Positions 12,240 to 23,900 of a stretch of DNA of 64,000 nucleotides are shown one piece after another; the stretch's first letter is position 1; each line of letters starts with the position of its first letter. The stretch is from positions 1,697,355 to 1,761,354 of the forward strand of contig RDEW01000004.1 in the NCBI GenBank assembly GCA_011109175.1. Direction: 5' to 3'. Both the position numbers and the translations under genes were made by a program. Under the pieces are notes generated by a model. That model saw nothing but the letters and a program-made list of their open reading frames with translations. It did no database searches and was not told where the DNA came from. The stretch comes from Dicyema japonicum. Its lineage: Eukaryota > Dicyemida > Rhombozoa > Dicyemidae.

Positions 12240-12640
12240 GAAATAGTTTATCGGGAATATGGAAGAGGTAGTACTCGCCTAGTCTTGATGAACGTGTACA
12301 AACAGTACATAGAGCCATGTTTCTCATATGCATGCGCCTCGTGGGGACCGTCCATATCTTGGACAAATATGAGGAATTGAGGAACAAGAGGGCTTACAGA
12401 GTAACGAGCGTTGGATTTGTGAATCACCGAATTTACGCCTCTGGAGGCCCTTATGAGGACTAAATTCCGGATCACGGGTAGGTGGCCGAAAATTCAGGCA
12501 GTCGTCCTGTACGTTTTTGCTCAGGCACAAAGGAAGAACAATGGGCAAAGATGAGGTCTCTGTTAGAATGCATCGGGATCACGTGATAATTAGTTTGGTT
12601 TTACCTTTTGATTTGGGTTGCTAAATAAATACATAAAAAT
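12240..12640 (+). mobile_element. APE-type LINE, 3' part with tail
   Basis: Translation gives the thumb/C-terminal RT region (RLVLMNVYKQYIEPCFSYAC, then ASWGPSIS). The C-terminal peptide EEQWAKMRSLLECIGIT and a stop follow, then GATCACGTGATAATTAGTTT and a TAAATAAATA-like end. The frame is broken by stops. The end matches all other LINE tails in the window, so it marks the true 3' terminus. Confidence 0.7.
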
Positions 12641-13140
12641 CAGTTAATATTTCCACGTTGTTTTCAAGTTTAACCGAAATCAACTAAAACTATTTGGTTT
12701 TAATTGAAATGATTTCAAATACTTAATTATTCAATTAAAAATCTTATGCAGATCTGAACAGCATAGAATTTTCATCAGATCGATGCAATATAAAAACTAG
12801 TATATCAAAAAAGCTTCAGAAATCTGGAATACTAAGTATTATTGATTTCTAAATAAGAGTATTTCGCCAGAAATTTACTCATACCTTTAAAATTGTAGCG
12901 GAAGCTCAGCCTCAGTTGAAAGGGCAATATCTCATTTGACGAAAATTCTTACTAAAAATTGAAATTTTAAACCTATGAATGTTCAGGAATATTTAATTTC
13001 GTATTACAATAAAATTTCGTTTTTTTCCATAATGCAAATTTTTACAATTAAATTTTTTTTGCAATTTATATTTATTCCATTACAATACCTCTATTCCCAT
13101 TACAATATCCACACATTGGACGGAAAAATAAAAAGTAACA
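12640..13140. other. AT-rich spacer
   Basis: No domain seen. The frame 12975-13238 is hydrophobic and AT-driven. It looks like low-complexity AT sequence rather than a gene. Confidence 0.4.
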
Positions 13141-13149
13141 AATTATTTG

Positions 13150-13370
13150 GTCACATCTTAAAATGGACAGGAATACTCCCGCTAATTTCGCGATGGAACA
13201 CCACTATGCTACTCATCCGGGATCGACTTTCCGATTGAAGGGTTGACGTCGGCAGATGATCTTGAGCACCTGAGCGACCTATCGAGGAACAAAGGGAACT
13301 GGAAGCGATTAACAAAACGCATCCAAGAGAGGGTGGCACAAGCGAGATAACTTCACTAACGTTGTTTTGC
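13150..13370 (+). mobile_element. Possible 5' ORF remnant of the REL-1 element
   Basis: Short frames MDRNTPANFAMEHHYA and, after a shift, TSADDLEHLSDLSRNKGNWK followed by RLTKRIQERVAQAR resemble a basic/helical N-terminal segment upstream of a non-LTR pol. Linking them to the REL-1 pol at 13.8 kb is inference from position. An undetermined base (n) lies downstream at 13568. Confidence 0.3.
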
Positions 13371-13799
13371 GGTGTGCTTATTGATAATAATTGATATTTT
13401 AAAAATTGCAATTTTCTGGTTGCCCTAGTCATTACCATTGTGAGAATCGAGCCTATAACTAATCGCAATCCAAAGAATTCTATAATAATTGTTAAACTTG
13501 TTAACTTAAGCCCGCATTACACGAAATTTTTTGTTAAGCACATCCGCGTTACCAATGAACAATGTTTNGATGCTTGGAAGTAAAATGTCTCTTTAGTTTG
13601 CTAAGAACCATAGATGCTTGTAATCATTCCCTTAGCAAAAAAAGTCATTATTACAAAAATAAGTCATTTGTTTCTAGGCAGCGTGATGTTCGGTGGACAA
13701 TATCTAACGATCGCATTTATTAATTCATCGAAGGAGTTTTTTTTAATTTTAGTAATTATTTTAATTCGTTTATCTTTTTAAATTAATTAGGTCAAAAAT

Positions 13800-14490
13800 G
13801 TATATAAATTTATTCAAATTTGTATTTGGCAGGCGGCACACCGTTTGACAACCTCTGTCCTGGAATGTTTGGCTATACTGGCGGAGCTCTGCAGTGGCAA
13901 ATTCAGTACTGCTATATCTGTGAAAGAACTCAAGAAAATGGCTGTAGGCAAAGAAGGTACTGGTCTAAAGGGGCGGGGACCAGATGACACAACTGTCAAG
14001 AGAGAGTAAGAGCACCAGAGCTGTGGATACGTTGCAGCTCAAGCCTGTTTATGAGTTTTTCGCTCGAAATTTCACTGCCGCGGCAGATGTCCACTTGAGG
14101 ACCCTAGATTTATTCGCAAGATCCCTCATTGTAAGGTTAATGGAGTAGTGTTAACCTGTATCAATAAGGCTGTGGCTTATACAGTGGAGAACTAAGCCAG
14201 AAGGGTCACTGGGTGACATTTTCCTAATGCTGTATGCAGCACGGATCATTCATAAGGAATTGACGGACAAGCCCAGAACACCAGTAAATTGAAAGGAGCA
14301 GATGCTGTGCCAAGATTGGCTTGGAGACAGACTGAGCTGGAAGCACTGGAGGGGCACATAAGTAGTGTGGCGCGAGGGGTTAGAAGAAAAGCACCGCTAT
14401 AATAAAGGGGCTAATTAGTAAACCTCCGTGTTTCCAAATGGGACCTCAAAGAGTTGAGGAAGGCAAAGGTGGAGTTAGAGGGGGCATATC
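13800..14490 (+). mobile_element. REL-1 (R2/NeSL-like) retrotransposon, 5' half
   Basis: Plus-strand frames KMAVGKEGTGLKGRGPDDTT and, further on, GADAVPRLAWRQTELEALEG then WDLKELRKAKVELEGAYR read as the pre-RT region of an R2/NeSL-type pol. It ends abruptly where the MULE begins at 14491, and the same element resumes at 16821. Several stops and shifts are present. Confidence 0.55.
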
Positions 14491-14496
14491 GGTTCC

Positions 14497-14815
14497 CATT
14501 CAAAATGGTCTCTCGATAAATTTTTTCAGGTTTTTGGATAAGTTCATCAATAAACATCACGAGATATTTTACCAAGGTCCTCGACATCTTTAGGTAAAAA
14601 AGTCATCTTTTTTAAATCTTATAAAAATTGATTTTAATGGGTCCTATGGCTAAGTGGAACATTTTATCAAGTTCCTCGACATCTTTAGGTAAAAAAAGTC
14701 ATCTTTTTTAAATCTTATAAAAATTGATTTTAAGGGGTCCTATGGCTAAGTGGAACATTTTTACCGAGGTCCTCGACATCTTTAGCTAAAAAAGTCATCT
14801 TTTTTAATATTTTTA
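14497..14815 (+). repeat. MULE left terminal inverted repeat with tandem units
   Basis: About three units of 94-98 bp begin at GTCCTCGACATCTTTA (14577), GTTCCTCGACATCTTTA (14671) and GTCCTCGACATCTTTA (14769). Each continues GGTAAAAAAGTCATC and then AAATCTTATAAAAATTGATT. They are the inverted counterpart of 16425-16735. Confidence 0.8.
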
Positions 14816-16424
14816 TATAAGTTTAAAATGAAATATTTATTTTCAAAAGAAAAAAGGAAAATGATTATAAATGTTAATAGAACACATATTCTACTAAATT
14901 GAATATATATTCTGTCGGATCCATATTAAGTAATATTTGTTCTTGAACAAATCTCAATATATTCTCAGATAAAGCGATATATTTAGTTTTTCTAAGAATT
15001 TTTTCTCCATTTTGTAATCTTAAGAATTTAATCATTATGCCTTCTTCTTTTATCAATTTCTTTACAAAATTTCTTGGCGTCTTGTTTAATGTCCCAAATG
15101 TATTTCTAAAACGTTGTGCCAGCCTTCATTGAGTTATTTGTCCGAGGTAAGTCCTCATATAAATTATCCAGATTATTCCAATAATTAATTGGAAATCTTG
15201 GAATTAATGCATTTTCTTGATTTCCATATAATTGATCGAAAAATATTGATATAATGGATTTAGAATTTCAGGAAAATCTGATCTCGACTCTATCCAATCA
15301 AAAGTGTTCTTTACAGTATGTGTAGGAATAAAGGAGAGGCATTTCAACAGTTTTACAAATCTATCGTTAATTTTAAATCACATTTAACCTATTTATATCT
15401 TCATTATTTATGTCGTTGAAAATTCCTAGTTCCAATATTTTTTATTAATATTTCGTCCTAGATGGGACATGCAGCAATTTATCCGTGCGTTTGGAAATGA
15501 TTTTTGAAAAAGTTTATTGCTCCTTTTTCAAAATCTGAGACAATAACTCTTGGTTCTAAATCCGGAATGAGACGTTTAATTATTTGAAGCATTGTGTCAT
15601 ATTTATTTTCAGTTTTTGATGTTAAAAGACAGAAATTATTGAATTACAAGGTGATTAATTTTACCGATATTGTGAATAATTGCTTCCAATGAAGAGGGCA
15701 GACAGAAAAAGTCCCATTAATAGACCATATTTTATGATTTTTAATGGTGTCGTCATTTCAGAATTAAAAAAATAACCATATTTGTCTCAACATCTGAAAA
15801 GTTAATCATTAATATACCAATATTTTGGCGAAAACTGTGTCCAAACTGATAGAATCTATGCCCTCGTAAGGTATACAATAAATTTTCCTCTGTATAAAGA
15901 ACTAAATCATCACTTTTGTGTGGGATACTTTTCTTGTTCTATTAATCAGTTATTCCAGAAAAGAATGAGTCCCTGTCAAAGCAATAGTAGTCAAATTTTG
16001 TCCAAGCAGAGAATATTAATTATCTGTTTAGGACCCATATCACATAAGAGTGATTTCTGCTTTATGTCCTCCCGTATTAAGCTCTCTTGACAAATTCACT
16101 CCTTGGAAGATGATTATGTTGCTTCAGACTCCAAACTTCACCACAGGATTGAATGGTTTTTACAGATCCAGGTCAAGTACGATCTGAGCACCGCCAATAT
16201 GTGCTTTGTCCTCTCCTGTATTTTAAATGATACATATTTATAGCATGTTCTAAACTTCTATTTCCCTTCTGTTTAACGAAAAACAGCATGCAATAGTAAA
16301 TAATTAATTAATTAAATTATTCAAAAGTTTTATTATAATAAGAGAAATTAAAAAAGATAATAACTCATTAAATTTCGTTTTAATAAAAATAATTAATTTT
16401 TATTTCGAAGTCAATTAGTATCTT

Positions 16425-16820
16425 AAAATCATAGGGTTTGGAGGACCTTGGTAAAATGTTCCGCTTACCTATAAGAGCTTTTAAATTAATTTTTATAAGA
16501 TTTAAATAGATGACTTTTTTACCTAAAGATGTTGAGGACCTTGGTAAACTGTTCCACTTACCCATAAGACCCTTAAAATCAATTTTTATAAGATTTAAAT
16601 AGATGACTTTTTTACCTAAAGATGTCGAGGACCTTGGTAAAATGTTCCACTTAACCCATAGGACCCCTTAAAATCAATTTTTATAAGATTTAAAAAAGAT
16701 GACTTTTTTACCTAAAGATGTCGTTTCGCTAAAATCTCGTGATGTTTATTGATGAACTTACCCAAAACTTAAAAAAATTAATTGGAGGCCATTTTGAAAG
16801 AGGCCATTTTGAATGTACAC
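16425..16820 (-). repeat. MULE right terminal inverted repeat with tandem units
   Basis: Three units carry GATGACTTTTTTACCTAAAG, followed by ATGTYGAGGACCTTGGTAAA, in inverse orientation to the left arm. The outermost part (AAAATCTCGTGATGTTTATT) mirrors 14540-14565. Confidence 0.8.
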
Positions 16821-19135
16821 GGCAATATCATATATAAGAGGAAACTATTCACATGAAAGTCGGGGTAAGAGAAGAAAGAAAATAATCTGTTTGAGTTTGA
16901 TTTGCAAATTGTTTTACCGTCGCCTACAAGAGAATTGCCATAATGCATTTTTCCAGCAGGACGCGGAAATGCTTTCCACATGGGGTAGTATGTGGGAGGC
17001 TAAACCACGCAGAAGAAATGCATGGAATGTCCATACAGCGCGCCGCTCCATTCTTGGGGAATCTTGCTTAATTTTCGATTTCCGGAAGAAATTTGCTCTG
17101 TCTGCAGCAGATTATCAACCGATACCCTGCATGCCAACCCTGTATAAGCTAATGACCAATTGGTGGCTAATGAAGGTCAGGAGCTTTGTAGAAGCAAATG
17201 GATTCTCCGAAAATCAATTGGGACTGTGCAAATTGTCAAGGGGCAAAAGAGCAGGCTTTGATCAACAAGTGCCTTTCTATGTCTAATGGAAACTCACTTT
17301 TGTCTATGTGGGTGTATGTGAAGAAGGCTTACGATTCAGTTAATCATTCTTACCTTGCCGAGTGCCTACACAGTCTGTTTATGCCTGTGTGGTTTATCAG
17401 CTTTGTAGTGAATGTGATGAATAGGTGGAGTATTCATCTGAACTATAATAGGCACCGGATAGGCAAGGTAAAACTCAACAGGGGGATCCTTCAGGGGATA
17501 GCATGTCTCCGCTGCACTTTGTTTTCTGTTTGAAGTCATTCAGTCGCCGCCTCAATGACCGGTTTGAGCAAATACCAGTTCATTGTAAAGGGGTTGTTTC
17601 AGTACAAATCACCTTCTTTTTATTGATGACCTGAAGATGTCTCGAACAGCCGAGGAGCTCTACTCCATGGGGGTCTGTGCCAGGGAATTCTTTGAGAGTA
17701 TAGGACTAGATTTGAATTATTCAAAGTCTGCGACTAACACGCAAGTATGTAGCGAGTTAGTAAGAGTCCTAGAGGAACACGAAGGATATAAGTATCTGGG
17801 TGTTACCGAATCTCCAAAGTCCCTTATAATGCCTGAGACAAAGCGACAAATTACTGAAGGCATCCGTAAAAGAGCAGCGTTATTGTGTAAGACGTCTCTA
17901 AATGCAAGGAATTTGTTCCTAGCATTAAATGAGTATGCTGTCTCGCTGCTAAACTACTACATAGGTGTTGTGGATTTTGAGCCCAAAGAGTATGATGAGA
18001 TGGATGTTATGATCCGTGGAGTACTCAGAAAGAACCATGTCCATATGCTGGCAGCCAATAAGGAGACACTATATTTACCCCGTGATAAATTCGACCGTAG
18101 ACTGTGTGGAGCAGTCCAACTTAGTGAGCGTATCCTAATGCGAATGCACGACACCCTGATAGCTGGGTCAAGTGTGTCTGCTAGGAAGCACGCCATAATA
18201 ACGACCGAGAAAACACGGGCAACCCACCTAGGCACTATCAGACCTTTTTTGTCTGCTATGTATGGTGTTGATGATGGTGGGCTAGTAAATGTGAAGGCGT
18301 TGATTGAATTACAATATAATAATTTGATGAAAATATCAACTTAAAAAGCCTTCATAAGGTCTCTTCAGAGCATTAGACAATCCACATGTCGACCTTAAGT
18401 CGTTGACAATATGGCTAAAATACGGTGACAACTTACCTCGATGGTGGCGCTGTACACATATGTGATGACCGCAATATCATTTGGGGTCGATCAACAAATA
18501 CATGTCCCCACTGTAAGTCAAGGAGCATGTCGGTTAATCATTTAGCCACTCGATGTGGATACATGCTCTGCCACGACTATGTGTAGAGGCATAACGTGGT
18601 AGTAAGGAGTATTCATCTTTCACTATGCAATAAGTATGCTATTCGCCAAACCAGAAAGTTGCGGACTCATAAGGTGCAATCTGTAGTAGAGAACACCAGG
18701 GTCCAAATTAAGGTAAACAGTGTTATCCGCACCTCGGTGCTAGTCAAGCACAATTATCTTGACATTGTGGTACACGATAAGGAGTCTAGCCAAGTCCTTT
18801 TCATAGATGTCGGCATTACGTCTCAAGACCGTATGCAGACTGGAAGTGGAGAAAAATAGGAATATGACTTGCTTGCAAACAAGATGGGGAAGATGCTTGG
18901 TTGCAAGGTTCTCGTTATTCCAATAGTATTGATGTGGGAAGGAATTGCAACAAAGTACCACAAAGGTTATCTGATTCAGTTGTGGGTAGATAGGAAACTT
19001 TATGCCTATATACAGTCCACTGTATTAAAGCGGACCCTAGAGAGCCTGACACTGGAGTATAGAGGTAGATCCCGGAGATGGCAAATGGGAACAGGGTTCA
19101 GTTGGACAGAAGGTTGTTGATTATTAAATATTAAC
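16821..19135 (+). pseudogene. REL-1 retrotransposon pol, RT and REL endonuclease
   Basis: This continues the element interrupted by the MULE. Pre-RT and RT: IPCMPTLYKLMTNWW, KKAYDSVNHSYLAEC (RT motif A), and LQG followed after a one-base shift by DSMSPLHFVFC (motif B). FIDDLKMSRTAEELYS (17624 on) is motif C with IDD in place of YADD. The 235-codon frame 17637-18344 is the thumb region. Downstream, CPHCKSRSMSVNHLATRCGY is the CCHC knuckle of a REL endonuclease. YLDIVVHDKESSQVLFIDVG and EYDLLANKMGKMLGC cover the D...D...K core, and CKVLVIPIVLMWEG follows. The frame ends with a stop at 19120. At least four frame breaks make it inactive. The architecture places it near NeSL/R2-type site-specific non-LTR elements. 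Confidence 0.8.
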
Positions 19136-19189
19136 TTTTTATTGTTGGTTAAATAAAGTGGAAATTTAATTAATAAAGCAATAACAGTC

Positions 19190-19600
19190 ATGAACGCTAT
19201 CGAACACGCTGGGTTTACACTTCTTCTGGAGCCCGTAGGTCTTTACATAGGTGATGGCAAAATCCCGGAATGCGCAACGATCATGCCATGGAGCCAAGGG
19301 AGGTGTCTTGATTAGGATTCAACGTGAACAGACGTTTATCTAATGGGAATTTGCTTAAGTCATCGTTGCACGCGGGTTCCACAACGGTACTGCTAAAGAA
19401 TTGAAAAAGAGTATGCACAACGTTATCATGTACCAGTTCATTTTCATCCGATCTCTGTTGAGACGTCTGGCGTTATTGGCCCGAACACGTCTGAGTTTAT
19501 CAGGTTAATCGACTGCTTTCGGGGGATCGGATGGGTGAACTTAGAATGACGTGATAGTTTCGCTTTTCCCTGTTCCTCTAGGCATTGGTGGTAATTTGTG
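19190..19600 (+). mobile_element. REL-2 retrotransposon fragment (endonuclease end)
   Basis: The order of motifs LLLEPVGL, then GDGKIPECATIMPWSQGR, then (frame-shifted) RIEKEYAQRYH and ISVETSGVIGPNTSEFIRL follows the C-terminal endonuclease of the 25 kb element (KRPDGMTTFPFANGR, AEERKRRKY, VETSGILGP). Stops and two shifts are present. It directly follows the REL-1 3' end. Confidence 0.7.
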
Positions 19601-19829
19601 ACTCTAAGGTAATTCCTATAAGATTGTATGATTAGACAATACCCATAAATTATTTGAGTAGATCATTTGTTAGATAATCTATGATTGGCGCGTCCTTTAG
19701 AGTTTTTTCATAACAGCGATGTGTGAGTCTGCTTCGAGAATCTCGATAATATTCTGGAGACCTAGTTGATTATTATTTCAATAACTATCAGTTTGTTCGT
19801 AAATATTCATTTATTAACATCCCTAAGCC

Positions 19830-19950
19830 ACGGTAAAACCATTATCACATGATCCTGATTCCTTCCATTAGAGATCTCATCTTTGCCCGGTGATCCTCCT
19901 GGGTGCCCGCGCGTGATCTTTCAGGGACACTGATTGAATTTACGGAGCCG
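19830..19950 (-). mobile_element. LINE 3' tail
   Basis: The minus strand reads EDHRAKMRSLMEGIRIM and a stop, followed by the GTTTTACCGTGG tail. It is the same terminus as at 12640 and 36360. Confidence 0.65.
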
Positions 19951-20082
19951 CATTCCAGTCTCATACAACCTCCAGAAGACATTATTTATTTATTATTTAT
20001 TTAATTATGTCCAGAAGACATAAATAAATTGATAAAAATATTTATTAAATTCAAATATTAAATAAATATTCAGAATACTATT

Positions 20083-20885
20083 ATGTGGTTTATGGAGGAA
20101 TATATTATGTGGTTTTTCCGTAATAATATGTATTATATTAGGCCTATTTATGTTCTCGTTTATCCTAATATGCATCTTCCACCAATTTTATTTGATCATC
20201 CCCACCATAAATGATGGAATATACCTACAGTTAACCCTTATGTTTATATTGGCACAATTCTCCATAAATATGCTCATTGTTTTAAATTCGGACTCTTCTC
20301 ATGGTAATTATGGTACTTTAGTCTACAGGTAAGATCACAGTGCCCACGTGGGTCTCGCTTAAACATTGCTACATCTGCAACAAGCAGGTCCCAAAGGAGT
20401 CCTCGCATTGATTTGAATGCAAGCGCTGTGTTATCAATCGCGCCTACCACAGTGCTATTTTCTCCACGTGCAATGGTTTTTCAAACTACAGAAAATTTTT
20501 TATATTTTTCCTTTATTCTTTCATTTTATTTACCTTTATGTCATCCACGTGTCTGCATTATATGTTCACTTACGGAATGACCAGCCATGGATTTATTGCT
20601 GTGATCTCTTTGATCTTTCCGGCAATTTCATGGTTGGTTGGTTTTGAAAAGTCTTTATTTGATTGTCTTTTGGCAAACTTTACTTTGATGCTTTTCTGGA
20701 TTTCAATGTGGGCATTTGTTCTTGAAACTGTTCAAATTACTACTGGCTGGAACCCTTTGAACAAGAGAAGAGTTAAGGTGAACACACGTGAGCGTGTGAT
20801 ATTTGGTTTTATTTGGGAGTTTATCTTTCCATCTACGATGGTGTTAAGAATCATCCAGATTATATATTTCAGTCTCTACCACTGA
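20083..20885 (+). pseudogene. DHHC-type palmitoyltransferase-like membrane gene, defective core
   Basis: Three exons are inferred: 20083-20119, 20142-20303 and 20329-20885. The introns between them are 22 and 25 nt (GTAATA to TATTAG; GTAATT to CTACAG). The joined frame has about 251 codons with the DHHC family topology: two N-terminal TM segments, a cysteine-rich domain, then two or more TM segments. The cysteine-rich domain reads KHCYIC, then VPKESSH[TGA]FECKRCV, INRAYHSA and FSTCNGFSNYRKF. The TGA at 20409-20411 falls exactly where a zinc-binding Cys is expected, and the catalytic DHHC is AYHS. The rest is open for over 150 codons. It is therefore a young pseudogene, a catalytically dead paralogue, or a gene needing recoding. 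The family assignment is firm; activity is unlikely as written. Confidence 0.7.
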
Positions 20886-20889
20886 CATT

Positions 20890-21365
20890 TGATTTTTTCA
20901 CCTCTTTATTTAATAGTACTTGTTGCTTTTTTTGATAAGATATGGATCTTCGTAAGGGGGTCGAATGTTTTTTTTAATTATTAACTTAGCTGTAGCCGGG
21001 ACCATTAGTAAAAGTCCAGCAATAAATGCTGCGCGTCCGCTTCAGATCCAGGGAGCCCAGGATTAGTAAGAAGATTGCGAACTGTAGGAAAGGAACTGTA
21101 TCTAGAATAAAAATGGAGACTAGAAAAGGATTTGATTCAATTTCCGGATATTTAATTAAAATACATTAAACCCTCATTAATCCGAACAAAAAAATTGGAT
21201 TCCTTTTGGATTGTAGAGGAATAAATATAATAATTTCATTGTAATTAATATTTATGTTTTCATATATCAGAAGATAATGTAATATAAAATTTAAAATTAA
21301 AAAAAAAACTTATTTTTTATTTAGTGATGTCATAAATAGCTGTCTGTCTATTTTCCTTTGAATTA
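20890..21365. other. Spacer without recognised gene
   Basis: No motif was found. A possible read-through of the DHHC-like stop would extend a hydrophobic frame to about 20990, but nothing supports it. Confidence 0.4.
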
Positions 21366-21369
21366 TCAT

Positions 21370-21487
21370 TTCTTAATTATTGTCGTATGTCATAAGAACC
21401 CGGGGCGTTGATGCTGTCCGGGTTGGTAAGACAAATTTATCACTTGAAAACATTAACAAACACTAAGTTTTGTCTCAAGAGAAACAA
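21370..21487 (+). repeat. Inverted repeat, left arm
   Basis: ATTGTCGTATGTCATA, GTTGATGCTGTCCGGGTTG and CAAATTTATCACTTGAAAAC, then ATTAACAAACACTAAGTTTTG, are matched in inverse orientation by 24785-24905. The arms flank a 3.3 kb block holding a LINE and a tandem array. Confidence 0.75.
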
Positions 21488-22006
21488 AATAGAGAGAAGT
21501 TAAATCCCCAAGGAATATAGAAAAGTAAATTCCCGGATTAAAGTAGAGATGTTAAATCCCCAATGGAAAAGAACCGAGATATAAGCTTACTTTATAGCAG
21601 ATAGATACTTTATTAACGTAACAAACTCGATACTAATTAAAAACTAATTAAAAAGGGAGAAGCCAACGAGTTTGTCCTGGTTGATGGGGTCTGGTTTAAC
21701 GAGACACCATATGTCTCCTCTTTGAATTATTGACCCCTTGCATCCAACAAGAATTATTTTTCAAGTGGTGCAATATTTCCTCAATGGATCTTGCACGTCT
21801 CTCATCACTTGACGGAATTTAGACTTTAAATCAAGTCCATATACCAGTTTAATAGCATATCTCCCGATTTAACGAGAAGCTCTACAATAGTACTTCTCTC
21901 ATCACTTTCAAACCATCCTTGGAAGCCATAAATCAAGAATGGTTCTATACAAGCTGTATACACGTAAGAAAAGTTTCCGGACTGAATTGAAAACGTAGAA
22001 GTGATT

Positions 22007-23900
22007 TCAACATCGCCGTAACTTTTTCTTCTTTTTCTTGATATAATTAATGAAGGAACCCTTCGAAATCACACAAACTCCAAGATATTGTAACTGTTCC
22101 ATGCATTTGATCGCTCCAGTATCAATACAAATCTTTGATTTGTTCTTGAAATTCACAATCCATGAAGCAGTAAATTTTTCAAGAGATAAGGATAAACCTT
22201 TATCTCGGCACCAGCATTTAATTATTTCGACATGTGTCGAAACACGTTTCCAAGAAATCGATCTATTAATACTCAGATCGAGCAAAAGAATGTCATCGTC
22301 AAATATCAACATTTAGGTGTTCAAACTTCGGATGTCACACATTGCGCAATTGAATAAAAGGGGACTTAAGAAAGACCCTTGTGGAACCCTTCTTTTTAAC
22401 AAAATTTTCTTCGATATATGATCTCCAACACTTATAAAAGATTCTCTACCAGAAAGAAAATTTTTTATCCACACTAGAGCTTTGCTCCCAATATTAAAAT
22501 TTGACAAAGTTTTCAACAACCCAGCATGCCAAACGCTATCAAAAGCCTTTGATATGTATAGACATACAGCCGTAAGACATTCTTTATTCTTTTTAGCAAC
22601 ACATATAAAATTTGATAATATTGAGAAACAATCTCCAGTACCTCTAGTGGGGCGAAAACCCACTGATCATCGAGAAGAAAATTGTTGTCTTCAACGTATT
22701 ATGATAATCTGTTGAAAATGATTTTTTCCATAATTTTCGATATACTGCATATTATGCTTATTGGCCTACAGTTCTCTGAATTTGAACTAGCTTTTTCCTT
22801 TTTCGAGATCATCCGTACAAAAGACTTTTTCCAAGTAAAGGAACATTCCAGAATACTACGAAGAATTAAATAAAGCCCATAACGTTTTCAATAATGGTAT
22901 TCCAGCATTTTTGAAGATTGTCAGGGGGATAAAATCCCAACCAGGAGCTTTATTTTTGCATCCATTAATAGCAAGAATATTTCCTCCATAGTAATCGTCC
23001 CACACAAAGGCCCCTCCACAAGCGGGGATGGCTCCTCTTCAAGAAAAATAGTTTGTATGCCTCTGGGAATAATTAACAGAGGATCCAATTCTTGTACCTC
23101 TGCGAGCTGTTGTCTTAAGACATCAGGAACTTTTTCTTTCGGGATCCAAGATCCGTCACGAGACTTGAGATTTATCTCTTCACCTTTCATATCCAAAGAA
23201 TTCATTTTCGAAAAAAATTTCCAGAATTTAGGATTATTACGAGTTTGGAACATTCTTTCCTCCATCTATCTTCTTCAATACTTTTTGATACTTCGATCAA
23301 TACACTCTTTATAGACTTGATCCTCTCTTTGAGATGATTAGAATCTTGTGGATCCAACATCGTTTCAATTTTCCTTCTAAATTTCTCATTTCACGAAGCA
23401 AATGACATTGCTTCCCCATTCATAAATTTATTTCTATGCGGAGAAAGAAATCTACTATTTACATAATAATCAAATAATTTAAAATAACATTTCTTAATTT
23501 TACATCCAAACTATCGATATCCACATGATTTAAAACTTTCAGTTCTCGAATATTATAAAACTTCATAGAAATATAAGAATTAAAATGAGCCCAATAATTC
23601 TGTTGATATTATATCCAAAAATATTTCTTCTTCAAAAACAGGTCCAGTTCGCAACTCCAAAGTTTGAGGTAAGTGATCACTTCCTATATCATTTTCGACA
23701 TAGGGCAGACCACTCAATAAAGCGTGGTTTTCTTGCATAACGAAAAACATCCAATATCAGCACTCCGTTGAGTTCTTTAGAAGTAATTAAGTTCTTTAGA
23801 AGTAAAAACTTCAAATTTTCTGATTCCATTATTTCCAATAAACATTTGCCGTCAGAATTAGTTTTCACATAACCATATGCAATATCTAGTGACAACACAT
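22007..23900 (-). pseudogene. APE-type LINE: endonuclease remnant and RT
   Basis: The minus strand starts with an endonuclease remnant (VKTNSDGKCLLEIMESEN, then LNGVLILDVFRYARKPRF near 23850-23730, and IGSDHLP-like sequence after a shift). A linker follows (22921-23265, with GTITMEEIFLLLMDAKIKL). The RT has GFRPTRGTGDCFSIL, SKAFDSVWHAGLLKTL (motif A), RRVPQGSFLSPLLFNCAM (motif B) and, after a stop, FDDDILLLD where YADD is expected (motif C), then LEKFTASW and QLQYLGV. It ends near 22007 in a lysine run. It is broken by at least one stop in the RT and several upstream. Confidence 0.8.

Larger units (their letters stand above)
14491..16820 (-). mobile_element. MULE (FLYWCH-type) DNA transposon
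   Basis: The outer inverted ends share CATTCAAAATGG(T/C)CTC and GTTCATCAATAAACATCACG. The flanks GGCATATC (14483-14490) and GGCAATATC (16821-16829) look like a slightly eroded target duplication. The minus strand encodes a broken MULE transposase: a FLYWCH-like finger near 16250-16120 (HIWRC, then EVWSLKQHNHLP), then NGTFSVCPLHW near 15700 (the usual DGTF is NGTF here), and LIPDLEPRVIVSDFEKGAIN near 15580-15510. Stops and shifts are frequent, so it is inactive. It sits inside the REL-1 retrotransposon and is therefore younger than it. Confidence 0.8.

Noticed and set aside
12975-13238. 87-codon plus-strand frame as a membrane protein
   Set aside because: Its hydrophobic content follows from a T-rich low-complexity stretch; no other support.
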